DNA of 64,000 nucleotides from Heloderma charlesbogerti (Eukaryota; Chordata; Lepidosauria; Squamata; Helodermatidae). Location of the stretch: contig JANEZZ010001551.1 of assembly GCA_026122225.1 (NCBI GenBank), positions 1,284,001 to 1,348,000 on the forward strand, given 5' to 3'. The translations under genes and the position numbers were made by a program. Positions 32,008-43,261 of the stretch are shown in pieces; within the stretch, counting starts at the first letter, position 1, and each line of letters begins with the position of its first letter. Below the pieces are notes generated by a model. That model worked only from the letters and a program-made list of their open reading frames with translations. It was not told where the DNA came from and made no database searches.

Positions 32008-34165
32008 TTATTTCTTGTCTCTCTCCCCCAGCCCCATATGTCTAAAAATGAAACCAGAATAACTGCTGTCATTCCATGTCACCTATTCTCTTATCTCTTA
32101 ACCCATGTCCCATTTCAAGATTAGCATTTAGAGTGCTTGATACTTGTAAAGAAATACTTCCTAGAACAGTGCAAACGGAACTGCAGACTTTCTCATCAGA
32201 GTTACCATAATCCCATATTCTGGTAACTACTGATTTGGCAAATTACAAAGGAACGCACATGGAAATGGAATGGCTATCCTTCCTTTTATTTTGATTTAAT
32301 GTGTCTACAAGCTTCGTGAAGGGCTCAAGAACTGTTTTAGTCGCACACAGCAATTCTTCCTTAATATTTCAAGTTGTGCCTTCTGTAGAGAGTGTATGTG
32401 TCAAGTCTTTGATTTGTATTGACAGTAATAGTAACTGCAAAAAAGTATGTGTATTATAGAGAAACAAAGATGTGAAATGGACTTCTTCCAAAGCTTTTTG
32501 GGAATGTCTGAATTCTTCTCCATGCTCCATTTTTTTGAGCAAATGTACCTAACTTTGAGATTAATATTCTCAAATATTTTTTCATATAAAATACACTTTA
32601 AATGTATTGCAGTCCTACGTAAAACACAGAGACAATAGCTCCAATCCAACATAATGTACTTGTAGCAGCCAGGGCCACATGTTTGTAACCTATTGATAAA
32701 AGCTGAAAACCTGTCAACTGTTTGAGAGAGAAGGGAGGCTGGGAAGGGTGTGTTGAGGCCAGCCTCCTGCTTCTACTGAACAGTTGTTGGGATTTCAGCT
32801 TCCCCCCAAAAAAACCTACTCGCGCACAACTCAGTATGCTGGACTGGCAAACGGCATGTAGTATCAGTTTATGCATGCAGTTGTCCATCCACCTTGGGAT
32901 TCTTGTGTGGAAGTCTGCTTTCACAGGCATATAATCTCTAGCTGGATCAGGGTGACAATTTTCCCCATAAAAACTGTACATTTAAACTGTATGCAAGGAA
33001 GTCACTTATTAAAATATGAAACAAAGATGCATAGTTCAATTTTACTAGCTGCAGTGTGCAATACAACTGGTATGTAAAGTTTGCGGTACAAAGTGGGGCT
33101 TTGTGTGAAGTGCCTACTAGAACTGCACTGTGGGCTTTTTCTTCTAAGGGATACTATTTATGCCAAGTTTGACTTATTCAGAACACTGTGTTTATTTTAA
33201 TGGGTTAGTTGCCTCTGCTTCCAATTTGGGGAGCTGATACAAAGCTGACATTTCACCCAAAGTGTAAATAATATACTTGCCAGCATGCTCTTTATTGAAT
33301 TTTAATTTATAACTTTTTCCTGGTATAGTGTGTGTTCTGAAATAGAGTTCATACATCTTACACATTTGTATAAAATGTTGCCACTTTAGGTTAATTAGTT
33401 GAATATCCTAAGCAGTTTGTGTAACCTCTTTTCTATCTGATGCTTAATAAATTACTAAAATGTTTGTGTTTTTAATTATATTATGTGCAGGTTTTCTGGT
33501 ACCACTGAGATGCTGCTATATACACTCACAAATGAAATGGCTGAGTAATAGTATAAAAACTGTATGATTGAGCCTTGGAATATAATTGTGTAAAAAAGGC
33601 AACACATTAAGAACTGTTAAACAGTGTTAAGTGTGTTTTTATATATGTACAAACATGTGCATAGTTTATTGGTTATTTAAGTTGTGTGTTCTTAAACTTT
33701 AGTCATCTAACAGTTTTGTATAATAGGAATGAATTTGTAAAACCTGCCAGAATATTTTATAGCTGGTTTGTAATTTCTTGAAAAAAATTAACATGTGGGT
33801 CTGTACATAAAAATACAGTATTTAAAGTTTGTCTTGTGGAGGAAAGTAAAAATCTGTGTGAACATGAATGCTTTTATAGTATGAAGGGGATCTCTGTGGG
33901 TTGAAAGAAATGAAAGGGAAAAAATGTTATGCCATTTTGTACAAATTACATACTTACCCCATGTGTGGGCAAAATACTAACCTTAATATACCTTTGAATA
34001 GTATGCTAGTTCTAAAATTCTGTAAAATAATGTAAAAAGAACAAGAAAGAGCTTTGCAAAGCTTCGTAAAGACAACTGTCCTAGAGCTGTTACCTTGCCT
34101 CTTCAAATATATGTAACTGACAGATTTTTTATGGTAATCAATAAAGCTTTATATCAGTATATAAA
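32008..34165 (+). other. E2F3: E2F3 3' UTR
   Basis: About 2.15 kb of AT-rich sequence from the stop codon to just past AATAAA at 34140-34145. A second AATAAA at 33446-33451 could give a shorter form. CAGTATT at 33816-33822 matches the miR-200b/c/429 seed, and mammalian E2F3 is a known target of that family. Open frames here have no coding features. Confidence 0.75.
34140..34145 (+). terminator. E2F3: E2F3 poly(A) signal AATAAA
   Basis: Canonical hexamer, followed 10-25 bases later by TA/T-rich sequence suitable for cleavage (about 34160-34175). It sits about 0.8 kb before the next CpG island. Confidence 0.75.
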
Positions 34166-34169
34166 TATT

Positions 34170-34975
34170 GCCTTCAGAGTTACTGTTACATTTTTTCAGT
34201 CATCCCAACAGATTTGAAATGCATTTTACACCAGCAAAGTGCATTTCAGGGGCAGTGAGCAAAGCATCTCATAGCCACACAGTGAATGGACTGCCATACT
34301 GTCCTAATTTGAAAAAACAAACCAACCCTGCCTGGTGCAACTGGGACTGCAGCACAGTATAATTAAGCTTAAGTTTATTCTGGCTGATTTTAAACGCAGT
34401 AAGGTGTGCTTTTCTGTAGCATATAGCAGCATTCCTCAAACTGGGCCAGAGATCACCAGTGGCCCTTAGCCATATTTCAGGTGGACCTCAGTGCTGTGGC
34501 TCACCCATGTAGAGGAATGGGAGCATGGTCTAACATGGGTTGGAGAAGGAGGCTTACAGTGCAATCCTATACATGTCTACTCAAAAGTAAGCCCACCAAG
34601 AGCATCTTGCATACATCCAGGACACCCTTTGGATAATCGAAGAAAGGGATTGCAAGTCATGTTTGCTACTGCCAGACATATTTCATATTTAAATTGCTAC
34701 TGCCAGACATATTTCAATTTAGGGGAAAGAAGGAAAAAACCCGTGGTCCCTCTAGCCTAAAACTCCAGATCTTTTAAGACCTGAGGGATATGGATAGAAG
34801 GGAGTAAGGTAAAATGTACGTTTGTGCTCCGGGCAGGTTGCTAAATCAGCCTTCATGTACCTCCAGAAATTTCATGAGGGACGGCGTGGGATCCGCTTAG
34901 TCGTCTTAGTCCCACATCACTCCTATTCCACTAGATCATATTTTCCTTTCGAGAGTAAACACTCCTCACAGGCAG
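34170..34975. other. E2F3-CDKAL1 intergenic DNA
   Basis: No gene. It contains a partial family A MITE (34557-about 34602, TTA then CAGTGCAATCC) and a short direct repeat, TTGCTACTGCCAGACATATTT, at about 34663-34683 and 34694-34714. Confidence 0.6.
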
Positions 34976-34979
34976 TTGT

Positions 34980-35520
34980 TTCCGCCTTCCCGTTTCGCGA
35001 ACCTGAGGCCGACCTAATTTGGCCCTTGCGGCACGCCGTCGCCTCGCTGCCGCCTTTTTACGCGTGATGGGGGCGTTGCCGCATCATGGCGTCGTCCATG
35101 TGAAGCTGGGAGTCGCGTTAGGTTCTGCAGGTGAACCTTTTTATCATTGCAGTCAATATTATTGGGAATTATGGCCACCGTCCAAGTCGTCGTCGTCGTC
35201 ACGCTCGGGGGGCGGGGGAGAGGACAATTCTTTCTGTTGCGCGGAGGGATGGTTGCCCTGGGAAGCGTCCATGGGGCAGCCCGCCGCGTTGCGCTCAGCG
35301 CGCGCGCTGTGCCGTTAAGCGCCGCGCGCGTTTCCGCGTTGCGCCGTGTCGTCCTCCAGCACGAGCTGCCTCTCTTCGTGGGAGCCCCGCCTCCTCCTCC
35401 CCGCGCGCGCCCCTCACGGCAACCGTCTCCGAGCGTGGAGCCCCTCCCCGGCGCAGAGGCCCTTGGCACAGCCTCCTTGTCTGAGATCCCGAGGAGCGGG
35501 TGACCCTCTGCTGCCCGGGG
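34980..35520 (+). promoter_or_regulatory. CDKAL1: Probable CDKAL1 CpG-island promoter and first exon
   Basis: CpG-dense block directly after E2F3, in the right place for the 5' end of CDKAL1, whose first coding exon needs an upstream non-coding exon (its acceptor is at 40612-40613). TTTCGCGAA (34993-35001) is an E2F/CGCG-type motif, and CATCATGGCGTC (about 35081-35092) resembles a YY1 site. CAG|GTGAAC at 35131 is a plausible first donor. No TATA box. Exon limits are not determined. Confidence 0.55.
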
Positions 35521-35540
35521 CCATTAAAGAAGGGGTGGGG

Positions 35541-35620
35541 AAACTGGCCCTCCAGACGCTGGATTCCAGTTCCCATCAGCCTCAGCATGACCGACGGCCG
35601 GGGGCGATCGAAGTTGTTCC
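35541..35620. mobile_element. Partial hAT-like MITE (GTGCCCTCCAG family)
   Basis: GAAACTGGCCCTCCAGACGC and TTCCCATCAGCCTCAGCATG match one arm of the family. The other arm is missing. Confidence 0.45.
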
Positions 35621-36331
35621 CCACCCTAGCCTGAAAGGAAGCAGTCGCTGGTGGCTGGTTGGCGAGGAGGAGGGCTTTGCCCAGGGCGGGTGCTGTGGCT
35701 TCGTTGCGGACCTTCTTTGGACTGCAGGGGCCGGACGCTTAAACTTGGGAAGCAATGGCATAGTCACGGAGAGGGTTTGAGTGCGTTAATGTTACCTTTA
35801 CGGAACCTCCACCTACAGGACACACCTGGTATTAGGAAGCTTTCTAGTGACAGGATGTGGCTGCCAGCAGTGATGCAGGAGAAGTAACTTTGTGTAATGG
35901 AATATTCCCTTCTGCTGGTTTTTGTTGCTGTGGAAAGGTTTCCATTTCTGTAGAAGTGCTGTGTTTTGTTTATATTAAATATTTAAAATACAATATGTGA
36001 CAATCAAGTTAAGAAAACCTAGTTACCGATTATCCCTATTAGAAATATCTTCAACTTAAAAATTATATAAGATAACCATAGTGTAATATAATGATTTATC
36101 ATTTAACCATTTAAAATGTTTATGATACCATTTTTTTAAAAAACAAGCATGTTTAATTTACAGGCCACCCCCCCCCCCCAAACAAATACATGTGCACATG
36201 CATGCGCACACACACACACATCAAAGCAAACAACCATCAGTGTCACAGACATATTCTAATGTGCTGTCAGTTGTTAATAATGGGGGGGGGTCTCGTACAC
36301 TGCTAAACTTTAGACTTCCAAAAGACTCTTA

Positions 36332-36824
36332 GGATGCGATCCTATGCATGTTTAGACAGAAAAAAGTTCTCAACTCCCATGAAGTTGAGGACTTTATAGG
36401 ACTTTTGTTGTTGGAGGGAGCAATCCTATGGCCCTTAGACAGTCTGGGGGGCCATCGGATAATTCAGATTCCTGGATCCAGGGTCGGAGATGATGCTCCA
36501 ACTGCGGATCCAGGAATCCACACTGACCCTTTAGCCAGCATGGAGAGAACTGTGCTGGCTGCCTCTCCAAAGGCGACCTCGAAGAAGGGGGTAAAGGGGG
36601 CATGCCAGTGGGCAAGGAGGGGGAAGCTGGGATATGATGTATCCGCAGTGTCCTTCCCTGCTGCTCTGATGTGCCCCAGCTGGATGGACGAAAAAACCTT
36701 TCTAGCCAAAGTGCAGAGCAGGAGGACCACAGAGGCGAAGATAATCTCTGACGTTGTTCCTGTTCTGAAGTTTGGAGGTTTACACGAATAGGATCGCACC
36801 CCAAACATGCATAGGATTGCATCC
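36332..36824. mobile_element. Family B MITE interrupted by a second MITE
   Basis: The left half (36332-36415: GGATGCGATCC ... AACTCCCATGAAGTT ... TATAGGACTTTTG) and right end (36802-36824: AAACATGC ... GGATTGCATCC) form one family B element with TTA/TAA flanks. The break in it holds a separate element at 36416-36801. Confidence 0.75.
36416..36801. mobile_element. Nested Harbinger-like MITE
   Basis: Ends GGGAGCAATCC / GGATCGCACCC enclose 386 bp with inverted inner words (ATTCCTGGATCC / GGATCCAGGAAT). The left end resembles that of 39129-39543. No 3-bp duplication is evident. The 147-codon frame across 36348-36791 spans the junction and is not a gene. Confidence 0.7.
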
Positions 36825-37243
36825 TAAAAAGGCTCTCATTTGTCTCCAAATTTGTTAACATCCAATCTTCCTTGTCTCAAGTATATATGAAGTAATTTTG
36901 TTGAATTTGGTACCTCACCTTTCAAATATGTTAGTATGTATATTCTATGATCCAAAGGGAGATCATCCTTCAGGGTTTTTTGAATAGCTGTTACCGTCGG
37001 TGTACAAAATCTCTACAGGAGAGCTCCACCAGAAATGCAAGAAGTCACCGCCCTCCTGATTTCATTTTCAACAACCATCTTTACTGTAAATGTTTGCTAA
37101 CTTATGAGGCATAAAATAACATTGTATTGACATTTTAAAATGGTTGTCCCTTAATAAAATATAACTGTTCTTCCAATATCATTCCAAATGTCCATCAGTA
37201 CATTTATCTGTAGGCTTTTCTCCCACTTAAATATGTAATGTAA

Positions 37244-37318
37244 ATTGCAGTCCTATTCCCACTTACTAGGGAGTAAGCCCATTGAACTCAAAGTGTAGAG
37301 ATGTATAGGATTGCACTG
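37244..37318. mobile_element. Short Harbinger-like MITE, family A copy
   Basis: ATTGCAGTCC / GGATTGCACTG ends with TAA at 37241-37243 and TTA at 37319-37321. Inner GGAGTAAGCCCATTGAACTC matches the family core. Confidence 0.65.
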
Positions 37319-37428
37319 TTAAAGGTTTATTATCTTACAGTGCAATACGATCCATATCTAGTAAGTCTAATTGTTAAAGGTTTATTATCTTATAGTGCAA
37401 TACTATCCATATCTAGTAAGTCTAATTG
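37319..37428. repeat. 55-bp direct tandem duplication
   Basis: Two adjacent 55-base units (37319-37373 and 37374-37428) differ at two positions. The unit starts TTAAAGGTTTATTATCTTA and covers the left part of another family A MITE, which completes at about 37473 (CAGGATTGCAGCC). Confidence 0.9.
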
Positions 37429-37702
37429 CATTTAGTGGGACTCTTAGTTAACTGTGTTCAGGATTGCAGCCTAAAGCAGTAATAAACGATATGTTTTAGA
37501 CAATATTTTCTCTGGCCTCATAGTAAGTCTTTTAAGATTAGTTCTTTGTCTCTTCAACCAATTATTCCAAAAGTAAAATAAAATATCCTTAAGAACTTAA
37601 CAATGGAGGTCTAGTATCACCAATTCTGCTTTGAAGTTGGATTAAAGATCTCAAATGATCCTCCTCAATCCAATCCTAAAATTGTATTCTTTAGTAAATT
37701 TA

Positions 37703-38133
37703 GGGTGCAATCCTATGGGGATAGGCAGCCGCCTCTGAACTCGGAGGCAACCGCCTATACAATGCAGGGCAGGAGCAGTGCGGAGGGGATCATCCCCTCC
37801 GTGCTTCAGACGCCCTGCATTTGCGGCTAGACAGCTGATTTCAGCTGTCTAGCCGTAGGATGTCGGAGCGGGGTGGTGGATGCTGGTTGACGCATAGGAG
37901 GCGTCAGAACGGCACTTCTGCCTGCCCCACCCCCAGGAACGCTCCATTTTTGCCACTTCCCGCTCCTCTTATGAGTGTGGGGCCAATCTGTGCTGCCTAT
38001 GAGGCAGCGCGGGAGGGGGTGGAGGTCGGTTCTCTGGGAACCGACCTCAGAGCGCGGGCTCTGAGGTCGGTTCCCGGGACCGACTTATCCTATGGCTGTC
38101 TAGCCGCTGACTAGCGGCCATAGGATTGCGCCC
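37703..38133. mobile_element. Harbinger-like MITE, family C copy 2
   Basis: 431 bp, ends GGGTGCAATCCTATGG / CCATAGGATTGCGCCC (16-bp inverted repeats, one mismatch), flanked by TTA on both sides (37700-37702 and 38134-38136). Strong inner hairpins include CTAGACAGCTG/CAGCTGTCTAG. Best-preserved copy. Confidence 0.88.
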
Positions 38134-38983
38134 TTAATTAGTAACATGATGAATGAGTACAATATCAGCATATCAATTATTTATTTATTTGGAAAATGGG
38201 AAATTGTGTGTAGATTAAAACAAAATGTACACAAGAGTACGTTCACCCACTTTTCTCCCTATAAAGCAATGGAGAATAATATGGAAGAGACTAATCATAA
38301 TATATAGAGAAAACATACCCAGAACAATTATGGAGTAATTTGCACTGAGGAAGAGTGATTTTTAAGGAGACCTGCACATATCACATTGTGATTGAAAGCA
38401 AGAGCATAAAACACCATTTTATCTAAGAGGGTGTTCAGACAATATTTCACACCTGAGATTCTTCCTGGAGTGAGATATTCAGCTATTTGGCAGAAATATT
38501 TGGATCCTCTTCTGAACAGCTAATTGACCCTATCGCTAATTTTCCAACTTGGCTGCATTTGTGTAGGCCAACTGAGCAGAATGGGAACCACATGTTCAGC
38601 AGCTGTGAGCACAGTTCCTCATCCAGTTAGGGATATGAGTGCTAAATACCCCTAGCTGCATAAGGCTGAAAGTGTCTAACATTTCAGACAAAAGGTGTAA
38701 ATCTGATATTATCCATTATTACAAATTGATAACAGTCAGACACATTGGATGTTTTCTGGAAATTGTGTAGAAACTGCTGATAATAATGTAAAGCAAATTA
38801 ATTTATATATGTCTCCAAAATATGTATAGTGGCACCTTGTTGCAATGATGGTGAGTGCCCTTATTTCTGGCATTAGATAAGCTTTTAGTTGCTAACTAAA
38901 ATATGACACATTTACCCCTATTTATTTTTGTATTTGATATGTACCCCGTCTTTCTACTGAAAAATGGCACTCAAGGCAGCTTA

Positions 38984-39116
38984 GCGTGCAATCCTATGCA
39001 TGTTTAGACAGGAAAAAGCCCTACAACTCCCAGCATTCCGCTGCCAGTATAGCTGGAGGGGGAATGCTGAGAGTTCTAGGAGTTTTTTCTGTCTAAACAT
39101 GCACAGGATTGCGCTT
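38984..39116. mobile_element. Palindromic Harbinger-like MITE, family B copy 2
   Basis: TTA on both sides (38981-38983 and 39117-39119); ends GCGTGCAATCC / GGATTGCGCTT. Arms TATGCATGTTTAGACAG and CTGTCTAAACATGCACA are nearly perfect inverted copies. Carries CTACAACTCCCAGCATTC. Confidence 0.85.
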
Positions 39117-39128
39117 TTACATAATTAA

Positions 39129-39543
39129 GGGAGCAATCCTTTGGCCTCTAGATATGTGGTTTTCCAGAAACTGACATCGGAGCCCGCACTCCGAAGTCGG
39201 TTCCTGGAGAACTGACCTTCCCCCTCTTCCGCACTGCCTCGCAGGCAGCACAGGACGGCCCCATGCTCTGCACTTGGAAGAGGAGCGTGGAGTGGCCAAA
39301 TTGGGCCGTTCCGGGGCAGGGAAGGCGGAAATGGTATTATGACACATCCTATGTGTCATCTGGCAGCCTCCTCCCCCGCTCCACCTTCCTGTGGCCAGAC
39401 ATCTGAAATCGGCTGCTTAGCCGCAAATGCAGGGCAGGGAAGTGCGGAGGGAACAATGCCCTCCATGCTTCCCCTGTCCTTCATTGGATAGGCGGTCGCC
39501 TCCGAGTTTGGAGGCGGCTGCCTAAACCCATACGATTGAGCCC
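39129..39543. mobile_element. Harbinger-like MITE, family C copy 3, reversed
   Basis: TAA on both sides (39126-39128 and 39544-39546). Its sequence is the reverse complement of 37703-38133 in content (GAGGCGGCTGCCTAAACCC at the right end). It abuts family B copy 2 at a distance of 12 bases. Confidence 0.85.
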
Positions 39544-39544
39544 T

Positions 39545-39935
39545 AAAATTGATTAAAACAATAAAACATTACACTAAAATACAATAAAAACATAACAACT
39601 ACGGGGGGGGGAAATACGAATTAAAAACAGCCCTGAACCCAGCAGACCCACAGGCCAAAGGCCTTGAATAAAGTGGTCTTTGCCTGCTGGCAGAAGGACT
39701 ACAGAGAGGGAGTGAACCTCGCTTCCTATGGGGGGGTGGCGGCCACCGAAAAGGCCCTCCCTTGGGTCACCACGAAACACGCTTCTAAAGATGGTGGTCT
39801 TGAAAGAAGATCTTAAGAACCGGGTAGGCTCGTATGTGAGAAGGTGATCTTTCAAGTAGCCTGGTCCCAAGATGTATAGGGTTTTATAGATCATTACCAG
39901 CACTTTCTGCCTGGAAACAGACTGGCAGCCAGTGA
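39545..39935 (-). mobile_element. L2-type LINE 3' fragment, antisense
   Basis: The minus strand reads through a degraded L2 reverse-transcriptase C-terminus (MIYKTLYILGPGYLKDHLLT, compare ALNNLGPGYLREHLL at 61360-61662), then the AT-rich 3' UTR. Confidence 0.75.
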
Positions 39936-40283
39936 CTTATTTAACACTCAGATTTCTAGCTTGATTGATTGCTGTTTAAAGTGCTTTATTATTAAGTTGC
40001 TTTACCTGCATGGTTTCTGTGGATCACTGGTCTGGATTTGAGTTGTTTTATGCTGTTGTTTTACTTTTAGTACTTTACATGTGTGTTTTATAGTTTTACA
40101 TTGTTTTTATTTTATTTATGCTAGCTTGAGAGGGCTTCTCTGCCCTGAAAGTGGCATAAAAATATTGAAATAAATACAATAAATAAGGTTATTTGGGTAG
40201 TCTTAAAGAAAATTGGGTTAAAAGGTTTATAAATAAATCTAGTTGCATTGCTTGAATTATCAGAGTAAAACTGTATAGGCCCT

Positions 40284-40415
40284 GGGCAGTATCCAGCATT
40301 AGTCCTACTCAGAGTAGACTCATTGAAATGAGTGGTACTTAAATGAATCATGACTAACCTGTCCCATTCCTTTCAATGGCTCTACTCTAAGTAGGACTAA
40401 CTTGGGATACTACCC
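40284..40415. mobile_element. Palindromic MITE, GGGCAGTATCC ends
   Basis: GGGCAGTATCCAGCATTAGT, TCCTACTCAGAGTAGA and CATTGAAATGAGTGG pair with CCATTCCTTTCAATGG, TCTACTCTAAGTAGGA and ACTTGGGATACTACCC. The whole 132 bp can fold into one hairpin. Confidence 0.75.
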
Positions 40416-40613
40416 TCTGTTATTAAAAAGATAGGACCAATTGTTTTAATGTTTAGTCAGCAGTGTTTATTTTCTTTTATTTATTTGCTAATAATGTTAT
40501 ACAACATCCCATCAACCAATTTTTTGGGGGGAGGTTAACAATAAAGTAGAAGCATTTAAAATATACTTGATGTTTTAAGTTCTTGCTTTGTTACCATTTA
40601 CCATCTTTTGTAG

Positions 40614-40783
40614 AAAATGTCTGCCATCTGCAATTCTCTCCTTGAAGACATTGAAGATATTGTATCAGCACAAGATCCAAAGCCTCATGATCGGCAGTTC
40701 AGGAGAGAAAGCATTCTTCCTAAAGTGCGAAAACGACATTCACAAAAGAATGTAGAAGCAGATGATGATCCTCCCAGTGACAG
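40614..40783 (+). CDS. CDKAL1: CDKAL1 first coding exon
   Basis: Acceptor CATCTTTTGTAG ends at 40613, AAA then ATG at 40617. Codes [20 protein letters not shown] through DDDPPSD; charged, poorly conserved tail before the enzyme domain. Donor GACAG|GTATGT at 40784, phase 2. Confidence 0.93.
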
Positions 40784-43261
40784 GTATGTTTGTTTTTTTA
40801 GAAAATGTTGCCAATCCTAAGTAGAGTAGTAGAAACAAATACCACTTGTACGTATCAGTTTCTCTATTTCCTGTGGTGTCAGGAAGATTATACTGTTAAA
40901 AGCGATTCCAGTACTCGGCACATTCTGCATGAAAAGTTGGTTTCACTGAGATCTTGAGCCATCTCTGATTGTTGCTGTCAAATTTGGGTGTGAGCAACAT
41001 ATCCATTCTAGAGTCTAACAATTAAGAAACATTCATATCATTCCCTTTTCAAAGTGTAGTTGGACATTCACCTCTCATGATAGTTGCTGTAATTTCATAT
41101 GCAGGAATCTAGAGAGCAGTTATTCTGGCTGAGGCATGTAGCAAGACCGTAACAATGATAAACAATAATAATATTAAATATAATGTATATTTATATAGGT
41201 ATGCTTGAGGAATCCAGTCTTTGTGAATTCTGATACAAACTGGTCTGATTCACACCACCTGGACTAATGTGCAGTTCAAAACTTAGTTATACACTCAATT
41301 TTTGTACTTCCTGAATGTTCTGATTCTGTTCTCGGCTCAAAGTATAAAAATACATGTATAGATCTGTAATTTGAGAGAAAATATGTTTAGAAATGTGTGT
41401 TTAAATGCAGATTTTCATGTGGATGTAAGAAAGAATGGATTTAAGAAACAGGATTGAATGGATGCACACATGTGAAAGTGGCATGGAGCAGAAATGGACT
41501 GATCTATCCATATCTAATTTGATGTACTGAAATCTTTAGACACAACCATTCTATTTGCTACTCATTTATTATTCAAATTCATGCATAATGTGTATTTATA
41601 TTAAGATGGAGTTCAGTGTCTAGAATCTCAACAGGACATCTCAGATCTGTGAATGCTTCCATATGTGATACTGTATCCAGAATACTTTAAATTCCTCAGT
41701 AGAGATTAGCCATCTCTTGTGCTTTTCTACCTACTGGTAGTACTTTGTCTTAAAACTTGGCATACTTCAGCAGTTTTACCACTCTGCTCTAAGCTGTATC
41801 TTCTTCATTGCCATTTCTGCATGTCTTTATGCTAAAAAGCTTTTTTTTGTTCCAGATTGTGGTTTACATTCTGGAACTTTTCTTTCCTCTTCAAATCTGC
41901 CTTGATGTGTCCTATTTTGAAAACATTCTTCCTGTCTATCATCCTGTCTTTCTTCTCACCCTAGTTTCAAGCTCTCCATTCTGTCAAAAGAACTCTGATA
42001 TTACTTCAGTGACTACCATCTTTGCTGTCTCCCAGTTCGTTATGGAACACAATTCAGAGCACTGGATTGTGTGTTAAGTTTTTAAAGCCCTAAATGACCA
42101 GGATATTTGAAAGGCTGTCTTCTCTAGTATGAGCCTTCTGGGCACTCAGATAATCATTGGAGTCCACACTCAATGTGCCCTTCTCTCTAAATTGGTGCAG
42201 GAGGCTACACTTAAGAGGACATTTTCAGAGGGTTAAATCCAATGTTATGCGACCAGACTTCCACTTGTGCAGGGGGAGTTTCCCTTCCCCTCCTCCTTCC
42301 TCTTGCCTTCTGCAGACACCCTAAATCTGGTCCAGAGGGTCCCCTAACCATCTGGATAACATTTGGGACATGTGTGGTGGACTGCAGAATGGAGGGGAAA
42401 TTTGATGCACTAGTGGTGTACATTCTGCTGGTGGAAGGGCACCATTGAATACCACCCAGTGAATGTGCCCAGGCTCTGGAAATCTCTGTCTTGGGAAGTC
42501 AGGTGTCTGTCATCTTGGCCTTCTGGCAAATAGCAAAAACTCTCCTGTTTAAGAGATTTTGGTAATAAATATTTGCTCTTATCTGCACCTATTGATATTT
42601 ATTATGTGTTTGGTATATATGTATTGTTTAAGCTGTCTTGTGTGTTTTGATACTATTCTAAATGTTTTTTAGTTTTTAAAATTAATGATGACTTAGTTGA
42701 TGGAGTGTTTTGATTTTGTTTTCTGGCTTGAACATTTTATTTAGAAAGGTGGGAGAAAAAGACTTTTCATTATATCTCTATTTATCTTCTTAGCCTTGCT
42801 GTACTTGTGGAACTCCTGCCTTAATCTGGGCAGCTTCCTCTACATTAAGACATCTTTCTTTTCTAGAATTTCAGGAATGAGATCCTTTTACATCTTCGGA
42901 TCTCTTTCACATCCTTTTTTTGTCACTATTGGGTCAAGAGCATGCGGTAGGACTGAAAATTAATATTTTTACTTTGTCCAATGATCACTGAACCAATAAT
43001 ACATTATAATAGTTTCTTTCCCAAGGGTATTTGTGAACTCTTACAATTCTTTAGTGATTGTAAGATTGTAAGTGTGTTAGCCTCAGTGGCTAATACTCTA
43101 TGGTGGGGATGCAATGAAATTAACATTCTTGTATCTCTTTTTTGGCAGTGTTATTCCTGGTGTACAAAAAATTTGGATACGCACATGGGGATGTTCTCAT
43201 AATAGTTCAGATGGAGAATACATGGCTGGTCAGCTGGCTGCTTATGGATACAAAATCACAG
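40617..43261 (+). CDS. CDKAL1: CDKAL1, tRNA-Lys methylthiotransferase (first two coding exons, gene runs off the window)
   Basis: Spliced parts 40617-40783 and 43149-43261 give residues 1-93, starting [20 protein letters not shown] and reaching the N-terminal methylthiotransferase domain at [20 protein letters not shown] with [15 protein letters not shown]. The cysteine in WGCSHN is the first ligand of the accessory iron-sulphur cluster. The family is a radical-SAM enzyme that adds the methylthio group to t6A37 of tRNA-Lys(UUU), keeping lysine decoding accurate; it is anchored in the ER by a C-terminal helix. The radical-SAM core, TRAM domain and anchor must lie beyond 64000. The neighbour E2F3 on the left supports the call. 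Confidence 0.95.
40784..43148 (+). other. CDKAL1: CDKAL1 intron between the coding exons
   Basis: GT-AG intron of 2365 bases. One MITE (42230-42457); otherwise AT-rich with no recognised gene. Confidence 0.85.
42230..42457. mobile_element. Harbinger-like MITE, family D copy 2, reversed
   Basis: GGGTTAAATCCAATGTTATG at the left and CACCATTGAATACCACCC at the right. Shares GCAGGGGGAGT and TCCAGAGGGT words with 21495-21720 in opposite orientation. Confidence 0.65.
43149..43261 (+). CDS. CDKAL1: CDKAL1 second coding exon
   Basis: Acceptor CTCTTTTTTGGCAG ends at 43148. Completes a serine codon, then codes [20 protein letters not shown] and [17 protein letters not shown]; donor ACAG|GTAATG at 43262. 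Near-identical to mammalian CDKAL1 over this exon. Confidence 0.96.

Larger units (their letters stand above)
35621..40613 (+). other. CDKAL1: CDKAL1 first intron (most of it)
   Basis: No exon recognised. It is rich in MITEs (36332-36824, 37244-37428, 37703-38133, 38984-39116, 39129-39543, 40284-40415) and an L2 fragment. 36163-36180 and 36202-36220 hold short C and AC runs. Confidence 0.6.

Noticed and set aside
35014..35780. Several overlapping open frames of 100-150 codons on both strands
   Set aside because: All fall in the CDKAL1 CpG island and have biased composition. CDKAL1 coding starts at 40617, as shown by homology.
36348..36791. 147-codon plus-strand open frame
   Set aside because: It crosses the junction between two nested MITEs and has no conserved domain.
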